Assembly (NCBI GenBank): GCA_027596035.1
Contig: JADGJA010000442.1
Location: 1-18,618, forward strand
Length of the DNA: 18,618 nucleotides
Direction: 5' to 3'
Source of the DNA: Thoreauomyces humboldtii
Lineage: Eukaryota; Chytridiomycota; Chytridiomycetes; Spizellomycetales; Powellomycetaceae
Shown here: positions 9,406 to 18,618 of the stretch, piece by piece
Layout: each line of letters opens with the position of its first letter
Position numbering within the stretch: position 1 is the stretch's first letter
Notes under the pieces: model-generated
Told to the model about the DNA's origin: nothing
Databases searched by the model: none
The model's input: the letters and a program-made list of their open reading frames with translations, nothing else
Translations under genes and position numbers: made by a program

Positions 9406-9881
9406 TTCGAGGTAAAGACGACTTCACGATACATTCATCAATGACATCGAGACGAGACCAACATAGCATGAGGGGGGCAACGCACGAAGGGTGCCTCGCG
9501 TGGAAATCCGACTCTGAAGCAGTGTCTTAGCGAGGCATGATAGCCGAGGCGTACGCATCGAAGAGGAACCTGCATCTCAAACTGCAGCGGCGTTCCATCG
9601 ACTCGAAACTGCTTCACGAATCGCGGACTTTCTTACTCCGCAAGGAAGAGGAAGTCTTAGTGACACTCGTGCTTGGCGGTTAGCTTTCCCCAAAGTGGCC
9701 CACAGGACTCGCTCGATGGTTATCCTTTTCCCTGGTTTCTCTCTTTGAGGGTGACAGGGATAGGGATGATTGTTGGCGACACTCTTGCTGGAGCTTCATT
9801 CGATACTCGATGGGGGGCATCTGTTCTTTCTTCGTGAGCTAAACGTTCCGTTCGACCTCAGATTCAATAACCGTCATCAAA

Positions 9882-10604
9882 ATGGTTCGCATCTCCGTCC
9901 TCAACGACTGCTTGAAGAGCATGGTCAACGCCGAGAAGAAGGGCAAGCGACAAGTTCTAGTCCGTCCCTCTTCCAAGGTCGTTATCAAGTTTCTTTCCGT
10001 CATGCAGAAGCATGGTACGTGCCCTCACCCATCACAAAGTGACTGGGTCAGAGTGGGAGGAAGCAGTGAAGGCAGAGACACATGGGATCTTTCGCAGTTA
10101 TAACTGGAAGCTGTCGGACGCTACCAATGTCAATCAACTCGGCAGTTCTCTTTTAATGCTGCGATACAACATTTTCGGGTCTTACAACTTGACACCCGCC
10201 GCCTTGAAAAAGGTGACCTACGGGCGATTGCTTTATATCCCGCGCAAATAGGAAGGAATCACTGAACCCATGCGAAGGAAAAGCGGAAACAGATGTGAAA
10301 TGTGCAGAATTGCTTACCAGTGCTTTGTTGTTCCATACGAATAGGATACATCGGCGAGTTCGAGATCATCGATGACCACCGGTCCGGCAAGATCGTCATT
10401 CAGCTCATCGGTCGCCTGAACAAGTGCGGTGTCATCTCCCCTCGTTTCAACATCAAGCAGAAGGACATCGAGAAGTGGGTCAACAACCTACTTCCTTCGC
10501 GTCAGTTCGGCTACATCGTTCTTACCACCTCGGCCGGCATCATGGACCACGAAGAGGCTCGTCGTAAGAAGACCGGAGGCAAGATCCTCGGATTCTTTTA
10601 CTAG
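9882..10604 (+). CDS. RPS22: 40S ribosomal protein uS8 (S22/S15a), 2 exons
   Basis: This is a small-subunit cytosolic ribosomal protein that binds the central domain of 18S rRNA. Exons 9882-10014 and 10345-10604 join in phase (G|GA, Gly) to exactly 130 codons, the conserved eukaryotic length. The N-terminus [14 protein letters not shown], the middle [17 protein letters not shown] and the S8 signature [18 protein letters not shown] are textbook, ending in GGKILGFFY. The ATG context AAAATGG is strong. The intron is 330 nt, about five times longer than others in this window, with GTACGT donor and AATAG acceptor. Frames inside the intron are not part of the protein. Codon use is visibly biased to C-ending codons, as expected for high expression. 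Confidence 0.98.
10015..10344 (+). other. 330-nt intron of RPS22
   Basis: The donor is GTACGT at 10015 and the acceptor AG ends at 10344. Fungal ribosomal protein introns can host snoRNAs or splicing-feedback structures, so I looked for box C (TGATGA) with box D (CTGA). A CTGA is present near 10261-10264, but no good box C was found. No confident RNA gene is called. The length is exceptional among introns here. Confidence 0.85.
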
Positions 10605-11473
10605 ACCACATACCCTTTACCCTCTCGCAAACACCTTTCGTACGGTTTGCTTTAAGCCCTTCTGTATTTCAATGAATGCACACGTGTTCGCGCACACAAT
10701 TTTGGAATAATCACATCGACTACGTCATCATCATGAGCACTGACCTTAGTGACCTACGGCAGCCAGAACTGAAATGGCGAGTAACGCGAGTCGCTGCCGA
10801 GGATCGCCGCAGGATCGCCGGCACGGAGGCTGGAGGGGTGCTTGCTACCTTGGTAAGGATACCGTCGACGCTGAGATTCTGGGCCTTTTCCGCATAAAAA
10901 CCTTCCGCGGGGAGGCCTGCAGAGCACGATTCCTGCATCTCGCACGGTTGCACCGACTACCGGCGTGCCCCCGCGCTCCGCTGCGGCCCTCTTGTCGGCG
11001 AGACCTAATCGCAGCGAGATCTGCCCCCACAGTTCAGTTGGTGGACTTTACTTGAGGTTTTTGTGACCCATTGCACTTTGTTGGACAGTAACCCTCGTGA
11101 CGTCCCATAGAAGCGGGGGAAGCATGCTCCCGTACAGTGACCCCACAGTACAGTAGACTGTGCTTCCTGTCGCAGTAGTGAGCGCCAGCGTCGGCCGCGG
11201 GAATCTACCCATGGGTGGTTTGACACCAGAGGGGAGTGCCCCAGGCAGCCAAGGGAGCGAGAGCAGATACATGAAAGCATCGTGGCATGGACAGTGCCCC
11301 TTGAACCGCACCCATCATCATCAGCAACACTACAGGTACAGCAGTCTCATAAAACTCTCGTCGGCTTCCCATCCCTCGGAAGCACCGGACTTAAAAGCAA
11401 CAACAAAGTAGCGTCTGAAAAACTCGGAAGCCTCTCCAACAGAAAGCCACGTCTACTGTGCTCACAACGCGCC
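10605..11473. other. intergenic region between RPS22 and GUT1
   Basis: It holds the RPS22 3' UTR and the GUT1 promoter and leader. No supported gene was seen. A short tandem pair of 11-mers (AGGATCGCCGC / AGGATCGCCGG) lies at 10800-10821. A stretch at 10621-10688 resembles part of the GUT1-SEC24 gap. The frame of the GUT1 first exon stays open back to 11282, so some of this region could be translated if an upstream start is used. Confidence 0.55.
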
Positions 11474-13372
11474 ATGACCACCGGCACCCATACCCAGGAG
11501 CCTTCGACCTTTGCCAGCAAAATCATTAACAAGCTCACGGGCACTGACGTCCCCGTCTCAAGCAACGAAACTCCTCAGGCTACTCTCATTTCCCTTCACA
11601 AAGTAGACATGTCCAACAACACCGTTACCCGCACGCAAACCAAAAATGGAGTCTTTGTAGGTTCCATCGACCAGGGGACCTCGTCCACCCGTTTTATGGT
11701 AAATAAGAAGCATATATTCAATCGCGTGACTGCTCTCACTCTTGCTGACACTACTCTCTTCAGGTCTTCAACGAGAATGGCGACATTGCTTTCCAGTACC
11801 AGACCGAGTTTGAGCAGGTAAGATCGCGACCCATCCTTTCCCCTCAACTGCAAAAACCTGACCTAACGCGAACCTTTTCGTGTAATAGATCTACCCCGCT
11901 GCCGGATGGTGCGAGCACGATCCCGTTGTTATCATGGACACTGTCCACCTCTGCATGAACGAAGTTGCCAAGCTCATGACGGCAGAGGGCTTTGCGCTTA
12001 CCGACATCAAGGCTGTTGGTATCACGAACCAGCGTGAGACCACCGTGGTCTGGGACAAAACAACCGGCAAGCCCCTTCACAACGCCATTGTCTGGCTCGA
12101 TGGTCGCACCAAAGATACCGTTGCCCAGCTCGTCGAGAAGTCGCCCACCAAGACCAGCACCTACCTGCAGGAGAAGTGTGGTCTCCCCTTCTCAACGTAC
12201 TTCTCCGGCGTCAAGCTTCGTTGGTTGCTCGACAATGTCAGGGCCGTTCAGGACGCCCACAATGATGGGCGTCTCGCTTTCGGCACAGTCGATTCGTGGC
12301 TCATCTACAATCTGACCGGCGGCGTCAACGGTGGTCGTCACGTCTCTGATGTGACGAACGCGTCCCGAACCATGTTCATGAACATCCACACCCTCAAGTG
12401 GGACACCGAGATCCTTGATTTCTTTGGTGTAAAACAGAGCCTTTTGCCCGAGATCGTCTCAAGCGCTGAGCACTACGGAAACATCGTGGGAGGTCCGCTG
12501 GCCGGTATCCCTCTCGCTGGGGTAAGCTCAACCTTGTTTTCGATCGGGCCTCTGGGACCCCTGTACATGACAACATTCTCATACTCTCTCTCTTTCAGTG
12601 CCTTGGTGACCAGCAGGCGGCCGTCGTTGGACAACGTTGCTTCAACCTCGGAGAGGCAAAGAACACTTACGGAACTGGAGCTTTTATGCTGTTCAACACC
12701 GGCCCGAAGGCCGTCATCTCAACTCACGGTCTCCTCACAACCGTGGCGTTCAAGCTCGGCAAAGACGTTGCACCAGTCTACGCTCTTGAGGGATCCGTCG
12801 CGATCGCGGGTGCCGCTATCAAGTGGCTTCGCGACAACCTCGGTATGATCAAGGAGGCCAGCGAGATCAACACCTTGGCTGGTTCCGTTGACACCACCGC
12901 TGGTGTCTACTTTGTCCCTGCCTTCTCCGGACTCTTTGCTCCACACTGGAGGGACGATGCTCGTGGATGCATTGTCGGCCTCACCCAGTACACCAAAAAG
13001 GAGCACATTGCTCGTGCAACCCTTGAGGCTGTCTGCTTCCAGACCAAGGAAGTCCTGGACGCCATGAATGCCGATGCAGGAACAGACCTTGCACTCCTCA
13101 AGGTCGACGGTGGAATGACTGCTTCCGATCTCGGTATGCAAATCCAGGCCGACCTCCTCGGCATCGCGGTCGAGCGCCCCCAGATGCGCGAGACCACGGC
13201 ACTCGGAGCCGCCCTCGCTGCGGGTCTTACCGTTGGAGTGTGGAAGGATCTTGACCACTTCACCACCGCTATCGCCCCCGACGTCTTCAAGCCCAAAATT
13301 GAGGCAAAGGACCGTGACGAGCGTTACGCTTCGTGGAAGAAGGCCGTCGAGCGATCCCTCAACTGGGTCTAG
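11474..13372 (+). CDS. GUT1: glycerol kinase, 4 exons
   Basis: The enzyme phosphorylates glycerol to glycerol-3-phosphate with ATP, the entry step of glycerol use and lipid backbone supply. Exons 11474-11698, 11764-11817, 11889-12521 and 12599-13372 give 561 codons; introns are 65, 71 and 77 nt. FGGY-kinase marks in order: [11 protein letters not shown] (phosphate loop), [19 protein letters not shown], the first FGGY signature around [24 protein letters not shown], the nucleotide site [12 protein letters not shown], and the second signature starting [12 protein letters not shown]. All are intact. The start is uncertain. ATG 11474 has a good context (GCCATGACC) but adds 45 residues of Ser/Thr-rich leader. 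ATG 11609 would give 516 codons, nearer the usual 500-530. An in-frame ATG at 11282 is also open. The gene converges on SEC24. Confidence 0.95.
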
Positions 13373-13937
13373 ACCATGCTCGAAAGTTACTCTTTTCCTA
13401 CTCCCCGGATCTCTCTCCCTCTGTACATTTCCCCGGCGTGCTCCTCCTTTCTCCCATCGCACTGCGTGACTAGCCATAGCTCCGTGTCTTCTTGCATATC
13501 ATTGTTTCAGTCGTTGCAGCTTCTCAAATAATCAAAACCTGTCATCAACATAGTTTCAGCCGCTCCTCACGTCTTCGCACCATTTACCAGCTTTACCTAA
13601 ACGGCTGAGGAAAAGATCGCATATGTTCTCCCGTTCTTTTCCTTTCTGGCGTTTCGGCAAGTTGCTGGCCCTCTCACGTAGAGAGAACTCGTTTGCAATG
13701 TGTCAGCCCTTTCGCAAACATTTTTCCCTGGTCTGCCTAATAACTTTTGTATTTCAGTGAAGGCACCTGTGTTTCGTGACTGGTTCAATGTTGAGCAAAG
13801 ATTGTGGAAGACTAGGGTCCATGAGCGATTGATGTAATTGCGTAGAATCTCTGAATAGATTGAAGCTACGTAAAGGGGCAGCAAGCAGGGCAGGCGGTGG
13901 GATATGTTGGGTGACTGGTTTCTGGGTATTCGTTCGC
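13373..13937. other. 565-bp convergent 3' intergenic region
   Basis: It lies between the stops of GUT1 (plus) and SEC24 (minus) and should hold both 3' UTRs and polyadenylation signals. A 95-codon minus-strand frame (13597-13884) shows no family features and is not called. The plus-strand segment around 13707-13775 resembles the RPS22 3' flank. Confidence 0.6.
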
Positions 13938-16900
13938 TCAGGAGGGCGTCAACTCCATTTGGATTTGTCTATGTCGATCGATATCATTAACAGGACGTTC
14001 TTTTCGACGGAGTTCAAGAAAAACGCGCTTACCTGTGTACTGTTACGAGGTATTCAACGTATCCGAGGTTGTCCATATTTTGATCTTCGATGAGCAGGTT
14101 GTTGAACTCTACGTCACCGAACTGATCCATCTGCTGCCGTACGACCTGGAAGTGCAGATATCGTGACCGCTCCTGTTGAAGACGAGACACGATCATGCGA
14201 ATCCGTTGCGATGTCGGGTTATCGAAGACCGGTAGCATCTTCTGCACGGCACAAAAGTCAAAACGGTTGGGGAGAGACCACAGTTGAAAGGCGATCTAGG
14301 GTTTCGGCACTCACCAGTTTAGGATCGACGCCTTCGAGAGTAGGGACGCCGAACACGTCCTTGAGGAACATCTCGGATAGACCGCGACCGAGATAAACAA
14401 TCATCTGCTGGCCGTTTTCTGGAGAAGCAAACGAGTCAGAGGAGATAGAAAATGGGAAACCAAAAAGATCTATTACCTATCACATAGGCGCCCTGCGGGC
14501 TGAGACGCTCGGCTGATACCCGAATCAAAGGTGGCAGCTTGACAAGCCCACGTTCGTCAATCTCGCCGTACTGAAGCGAGAGCAATTAGATTAGATTTGA
14601 ACGTGGACTTGCACCGTGCGGCGATGGGCCCACTCACTGGAGAGACGAGATCGTGCAGTTGCATGAGCCGTGGATAAAGGAATGGTACGCTTTCTGGTAC
14701 TCCGAACGATTTTAGCATTCGCATATGCAGCACGCGGATGTCGGTTGGCATGTCCGGGCCTGCAAGGGAGATCCAAAGAGGTTACATGTCTAGACCAAAT
14801 ATAGATTCTCCTCTCATGAAGACACGCACCTCCACGGAATGCTTTGAGCTTCAAAATGCATAGCAGGTACAGTGCGAATAGCTTGTAGGATTCCGGAAGG
14901 ATGAGCTGTCCAGGAGAGGTAGACGAGGCTGCATGTTTCCGGTATGCCGCAAGAATCTTGACGCATTTTTCCGTAAGGCGCTCCCGAACCTGTTTGAGCG
15001 TTGTGCTGACGGTTTGCGCCACGGCTGAGTGGACAAAAGTGTGTGAGCGTCGTCTCCAAGCTGATAAGATCCGATTTAGGTAGGCGTCACCACTGACCTG
15101 CTTTCGACAGATAGTTGATGGTGGTGTCCATGTCCGCGAATCGGAACACGTTTCCGAGCAGAGTGGTATTGGGAACGCTGATATTGTGGACTCGAATGCG
15201 TCGTTCCCCACTCGATGTGGTGTAGAGAAGTGCAGCTTGGAAAGCCGACTCGTGCTTCTCGTCCAACTTCCCGTCGTGCTTGAATCCGACCCCGATTGCC
15301 TTGGATGAGTCAAGCCCAGCGATTTCCACATCCGTCACGTTCTTCATGTAAAAGTTGCCAAAATGGTCGGTAACCTTCAAGCCTTTGAAGAGCGCACTGG
15401 TGAGCTCGCCATAAACGTGTTTCTCGATCCACATGGCGGTTCAATTTACCATTGGAAACGCGGATGCGCAAAAGTGCATCGAAACCATATGTCTTTGTCA
15501 GCGAATTGATGAAATCCTTAGCAACTCGCAGCCCATCGCGCGCAGTATCGAAATTGGGATAGAGGTACAGTTCTCCGCCCGTTAGCGCCGAAAGACTGCC
15601 GACGGTAGCAACGTCGATGTAGGCGGAAGGGAACAAGAACATGTCGATCGACACTCCATCGGATGCACAGTCCTGGCCTAGCTTCGGCCAGAAATACTCT
15701 TGTGGTTCGTAGAGAGTCCTTTCTTTGTCCGTGCCAAACATCTTTGCGTCCTCGCGATTCTTCAACATGCCGGGACCGAAGGTTGGAAGCGCGGTCTGGA
15801 AAACGCTGACCTTCCCTCCGTGCTCTTTGAGAGCGGCATGCGCAGCTTGCACGGCCGCACCCAAAGCCGGTTCATGTATCCGGTTATTCTCGAAGATAGT
15901 TGGGAGGGTGTCGAGAAGGGTTTCGATAACGGCGCGTGATTCCATAGGATCAACGAGAAATCCGGCATTAAGGGGAACGAACATGTCGCTGACATCGGAA
16001 ACCACCAGCATCTGAGGCTGTTCTAATCCCGGGCTAAGATTGTAGAAATGTACCGACTTGTCGAAGGTGATGATCCCGACTCTGGTGTTTGGCGGGATGG
16101 TTTTGACGCCATTGTAAAGAAGTTCACGGATGGCTTCGACCACCCTCTTCAACAGGCCCGACTGCACAGAATTCCAGGTAACATCGATGGCAATTACGTA
16201 GGAGACTGGCTTCGGGGGTCGGGCACAGTAGCCCTTGGGAGCGACGAAGTCAATCGTGCCTTTGCGAAGTTCCGGTCGTCGCATCAGATCCATGCGGCGT
16301 CCGCTCATGTCCAGATTCATGAAATACTCCGCTGGCACCTCGTTTTCAAAGTGACATAAGTTGCAGACAAACTTGCGGCCCCCATCAATGAAGTGAAAGT
16401 AAGCGTTCACATAGGCTTTGCATCGGTGACACCTTATCGGTCCCTTTTCGCCCATATCCACCAGCTCAATTGGCTCTTCGTCAGGAGCCAGCTCCGCCAG
16501 AGGTTGAATAATCATGCCCAGGGGCACGGAGGTGACATTGACTAGCTCATCTGTACATGGGATGTTGTAGGCAGTAAGGCGAATGAAGCGAGGGCTGCAA
16601 TTGCCGTCATCGACAGCCTTGAATGTTGTCGAAGCAAGCGGCGGGACAGATCGAGAAGTTGTAGAGAATGGTGCGTTATCGTATAAGGACTGATCCGCCT
16701 CCTGCACTGCCACCGCGCTGGGGACCTGATTAGGATCTATCCGCGACTTCTGTGGTGGCCCTCCTCCGCCGTAGCCTTGACCATGCGGCAGAGGGCCGGA
16801 CTGTTGATATCCTTGATAAGGTTGCTGATACCCGGACTGCTGTGTTGGGTGCTGTGGTTGAAATCCGGGCTGTGGAGGCTGGAACCCGCCTTGTGGTTGC

Positions 16901-18247
16901 TGGAAACCAGGTTGCGGCTGAGAGAATCCAGGATGCTGCATTCCGGCTTGAACACCCGGCTGCTGTATACCTGGCTGTCCGGCATGCTGCTGATACGTGT
17001 TTGGTTGCTGGTATGTGGGTTGAGCCATGTTAAGATTAGGGAGCGCACCCGATGACTGTTGCGATCCCAGAGGCGGTTGCGCAAAGCCACCTTGAGGCTG
17101 GCCATATGCAGGTGCTTGATAGGGTTGTGCCGGCAAGCCAGACTGTCCCATCACAGGCCCTGGTTGCCCATAATGTGGTTGAACACCGGTCGGCGAAGGG
17201 ACGGGCTGTGCGCCGGGTGCCGCATAGAGGTTGCCGGTCGACGTTTGCGTCGGAGCATAAACACGCTTAGCGCGTGTGTTCTTAGGCGCGGCACCAGGCC
17301 CAATGTGCATGGCACTCATATCAGCAGCCAGATTGGAGGGCGAAGGTGCTGGCATTTGCTGCTGCTGCTGCGGTGGTTGAATGGGAGGCGATGTCACGTT
17401 AGGAAGCGCCGACATGGACTGTGAGGTTTGTATCTGCGCGGGGAACATGTTTGGCTGTGAGGTCTGTCTATCCAGCAGCGATCCGGGTGAAAAGAGGCCG
17501 GCGCCGAGGGGAGCCGGGCCGGCCCGTTGGAACTGGCCAGGTGCCGGCGAAAGACTCTGGGGTTGACCAGGCTGCCCTGGCTGCCGGAATGATTCTGTGA
17601 GTGGCGTTAGCGGACGGACCGAATGTTTCTGTTCAGCTTCCTATGATGCGTACCCTGCTTTTGCAAAGGCGCATGTTGGGGAGCGAAGGGTTGTCCGGGC
17701 GCGTGCCCCGGTGTATGACCAGGGGTAAGGGGCAGGCCTAAGCACATGAACAGATGAGTATAAGCCCAGAATCTACCTGCGGAATCAAGTTGGTCCATCG
17801 ATGCAAATGTACCTGGAGCTTGTGCCTTGACGGGCGCCGGACCTGCTATCCCTGGTCGCTGGCCTACGTGGGCATCCGACGTTAGCGGAGATCTGGGGGG
17901 CAACAAATTGCGCTTTCGGCGATACCTGGCTGGGTTGCGGGCGGCCTGAATGACTGACTGGAATCGTTTCCGATGGACGCAGCAGAAGGAGCCGCTGTAT
18001 GCGTCTGTCCTTGGCCGGGCGGCCTTCCCAATGCTGCGGGACCGACCCCGGGGGCTGGCGGTCGTTGCGGGCGGAACATGGCGGGCGAGTTGGGCAGCGC
18101 ACCTTGGGGGGAGAAGGGCCTCTGCTGGCTCATCGCAGGTACACTCTGCTGTTGCCGCAACGGCGGACGAGGCCTCGATGCCTGCTGTTGGCCCTGTCCC
18201 GGCGGTGGAGGTCCTCCCGCGGAGAACGAAGATGGAGGTGTGGCCAT
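13938..18247 (-). CDS. SEC24: COPII coat cargo adaptor Sec24, 11 exons
   Basis: Sec24 pairs with Sec23 on the ER to select cargo for COPII vesicles. Exons 18247-17926, 17842-17777, 17737-17654, 17594-15450, 15382-15098, 15024-14830, 14759-14638, 14570-14477, 14418-14315, 14241-14033 and 13968-13938 join in phase to 1,218 codons, longer than yeast Sec24 (about 926). The extra length is a Pro/Gln/Gly-rich disordered N-terminus (about 1-450) with QQPGFQQPQ-like repeats. The zinc finger follows (IRCHRC ... VCNLC, about 546-571), then the trunk (YVIAIDVTWNSV, VGIITFDKSVHFYNL), beta-sandwich (GNFYMKNVTDVEIAG, NVFRFADMDTT), helical part and gelsolin-like end (ENGQQMIVYLGRGL, VHRQIQMELTPS). The terminal exon is 31 nt. 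The second intron is only 39 nt and in frame, so its splicing is uncertain; without it the protein gains 13 residues. The start at 18247 is the first ATG of an open Pro-rich frame. Confidence 0.95.
16740..17230 (-). repeat. degenerate Gln/Pro/Gly-rich coding repeats in SEC24
   Basis: Within the Sec24 N-terminal tail, units such as GFQQPQ, GFQPPQP, GYQQPYQ and QPGIQQPG recur many times with imperfect spacing. At DNA level this is a run of near-repeats of GGCTGxTGxTA-like words on the plus strand. Such low-complexity tails are common in fungal Sec24 and tend to vary in length. Confidence 0.7.
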
Positions 18248-18618
18248 GGCACCTTTTGTCGTGACGAAGGATTGAGGATCACCAAGGAAGCAGTCTCTTA
18301 AAGATTATCGGTCTGTATTCTCGACCTGGGACTGCAAGTGCCTTGGTTCTGGGGAAGCAGGGTCCTATGAAGCCTTACGATTCCTTCGAAGATGCGCACG
18401 CACGAAATGGCGAAGTGGGCCGCAAATGACAACCATCGACTACGGTACACCACAATAAAAAAGGGTTAGGGCTGGCCTGGATAGCACAGGTACAGTCGAA
18501 CTGGTACAGGACCTGTCGGACCTCCACCAGTCGGACCTTCAACCCTGACATCGAGCTTGCAGACCAGCCAGCAGACCAGAAGCGCAAACGTCTAGTGGCA
18601 CTGGTGGCACAGCACATC
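18248..18618. other. 5' flanking region of SEC24 at the window edge
   Basis: This is expected to hold the SEC24 promoter. An 80-codon minus-strand frame runs off near the window end (18375-18617), but it has no recognisable motif and is Cys/Ser/Arg-rich in the way chance frames are. It is not called. A neighbouring gene beyond the window cannot be judged. Confidence 0.5.

Larger units (their letters stand above)
8771..9881. other. 1.1-kb divergent intergenic region between HIS1 and RPS22
   Basis: No gene was supported. Short frames on both strands, including one encoding Met-Asp-Gly-Trp repeats from the CCAT microsatellite, look non-coding. The region should carry the HIS1 promoter (Gcn4-type site at 8888-8896) and the RPS22 promoter. 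An A/T-rich TTTAAATATAGA is at about 9228-9239, far from either ATG. A pyrimidine-rich tract (about 9724-9746) lies 135-160 bp before the RPS22 ATG and could mark its promoter or leader. Confidence 0.6.

Noticed and set aside
9067..9434. Minus-strand frames starting with Met-Asp-Gly-Trp repeats
   Set aside because: The repeats are just the translated CCAT microsatellite, and the remainder shows no family motif.
10015..10344. C/D snoRNA in the RPS22 intron
   Set aside because: A CTGA is present but no acceptable box C with flanking stem was seen.
12719..13477. 252-codon minus-strand frame opposite glycerol kinase
   Set aside because: Antisense shadow of a GC-biased, highly conserved exon; no independent motif.
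13597..13884. 95-codon minus-strand frame in the GUT1-SEC24 gap
   Set aside because: No recognisable motif and placed where two 3' UTRs are expected.
18375..18617. 80-codon minus-strand frame at the right edge
   Set aside because: Composition typical of chance frames; no motif, and the window ends before it can be judged.

Overview
The window reads as nuclear DNA of a filamentous fungus, most likely a basidiomycete of the Agaricomycetes type. Eight protein genes are recognisable. All but the short ribosomal gene are cut by several small GT-AG introns, mostly 48-83 nt. All belong to the ordinary eukaryotic housekeeping set, and gene spacing is tight (63 to about 1,100 bp). No mobile element, CRISPR array, tRNA, rRNA or phage signal was seen. 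The taxonomic call is an inference from intron style and protein similarity recalled from memory; no search was run.

Layout, left to right. 416-3430 (+) is DNA topoisomerase I in 12 exons. 3704-4212 (-) is mitochondrial ribosomal protein mL41 in 3 exons, convergent with topoisomerase I. 4423-5559 (+) is a tail-anchored helical protein, possibly a PEX26/PEX15-type peroxin, sharing a 210-bp divergent promoter with mL41. 5623-7443 (-) is a multi-exon gene ending in a coiled coil and a variant RING finger; its 3' half is solid and its 5' half uncertain. 7674-8770 (-) is ATP phosphoribosyltransferase (HIS1), with a perfect Gcn4/Cpc1-type site 118 bp upstream of its ATG. 9882-10604 (+) is ribosomal protein uS8 (RPS22/RPS15A) with one unusually long 330-nt intron. 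11474-13372 (+) is glycerol kinase (GUT1). 13938-18247 (-) is the COPII coat subunit SEC24 in 11 exons.

The genes do not form one pathway. They are independently transcribed units for DNA topology, cytosolic and mitochondrial translation, histidine synthesis, glycerol use, ER export, and possibly peroxisome biogenesis and ubiquitin ligation. The least ordinary parts are the RING/coiled-coil gene, whose zinc finger is split by an intron and invisible in any single reading frame, and the tail-anchored protein. I found no convincing evidence of a new multi-gene system. Exon boundaries were assigned by hand from splice signals, reading phase and recalled family conservation, and need transcript data for confirmation.
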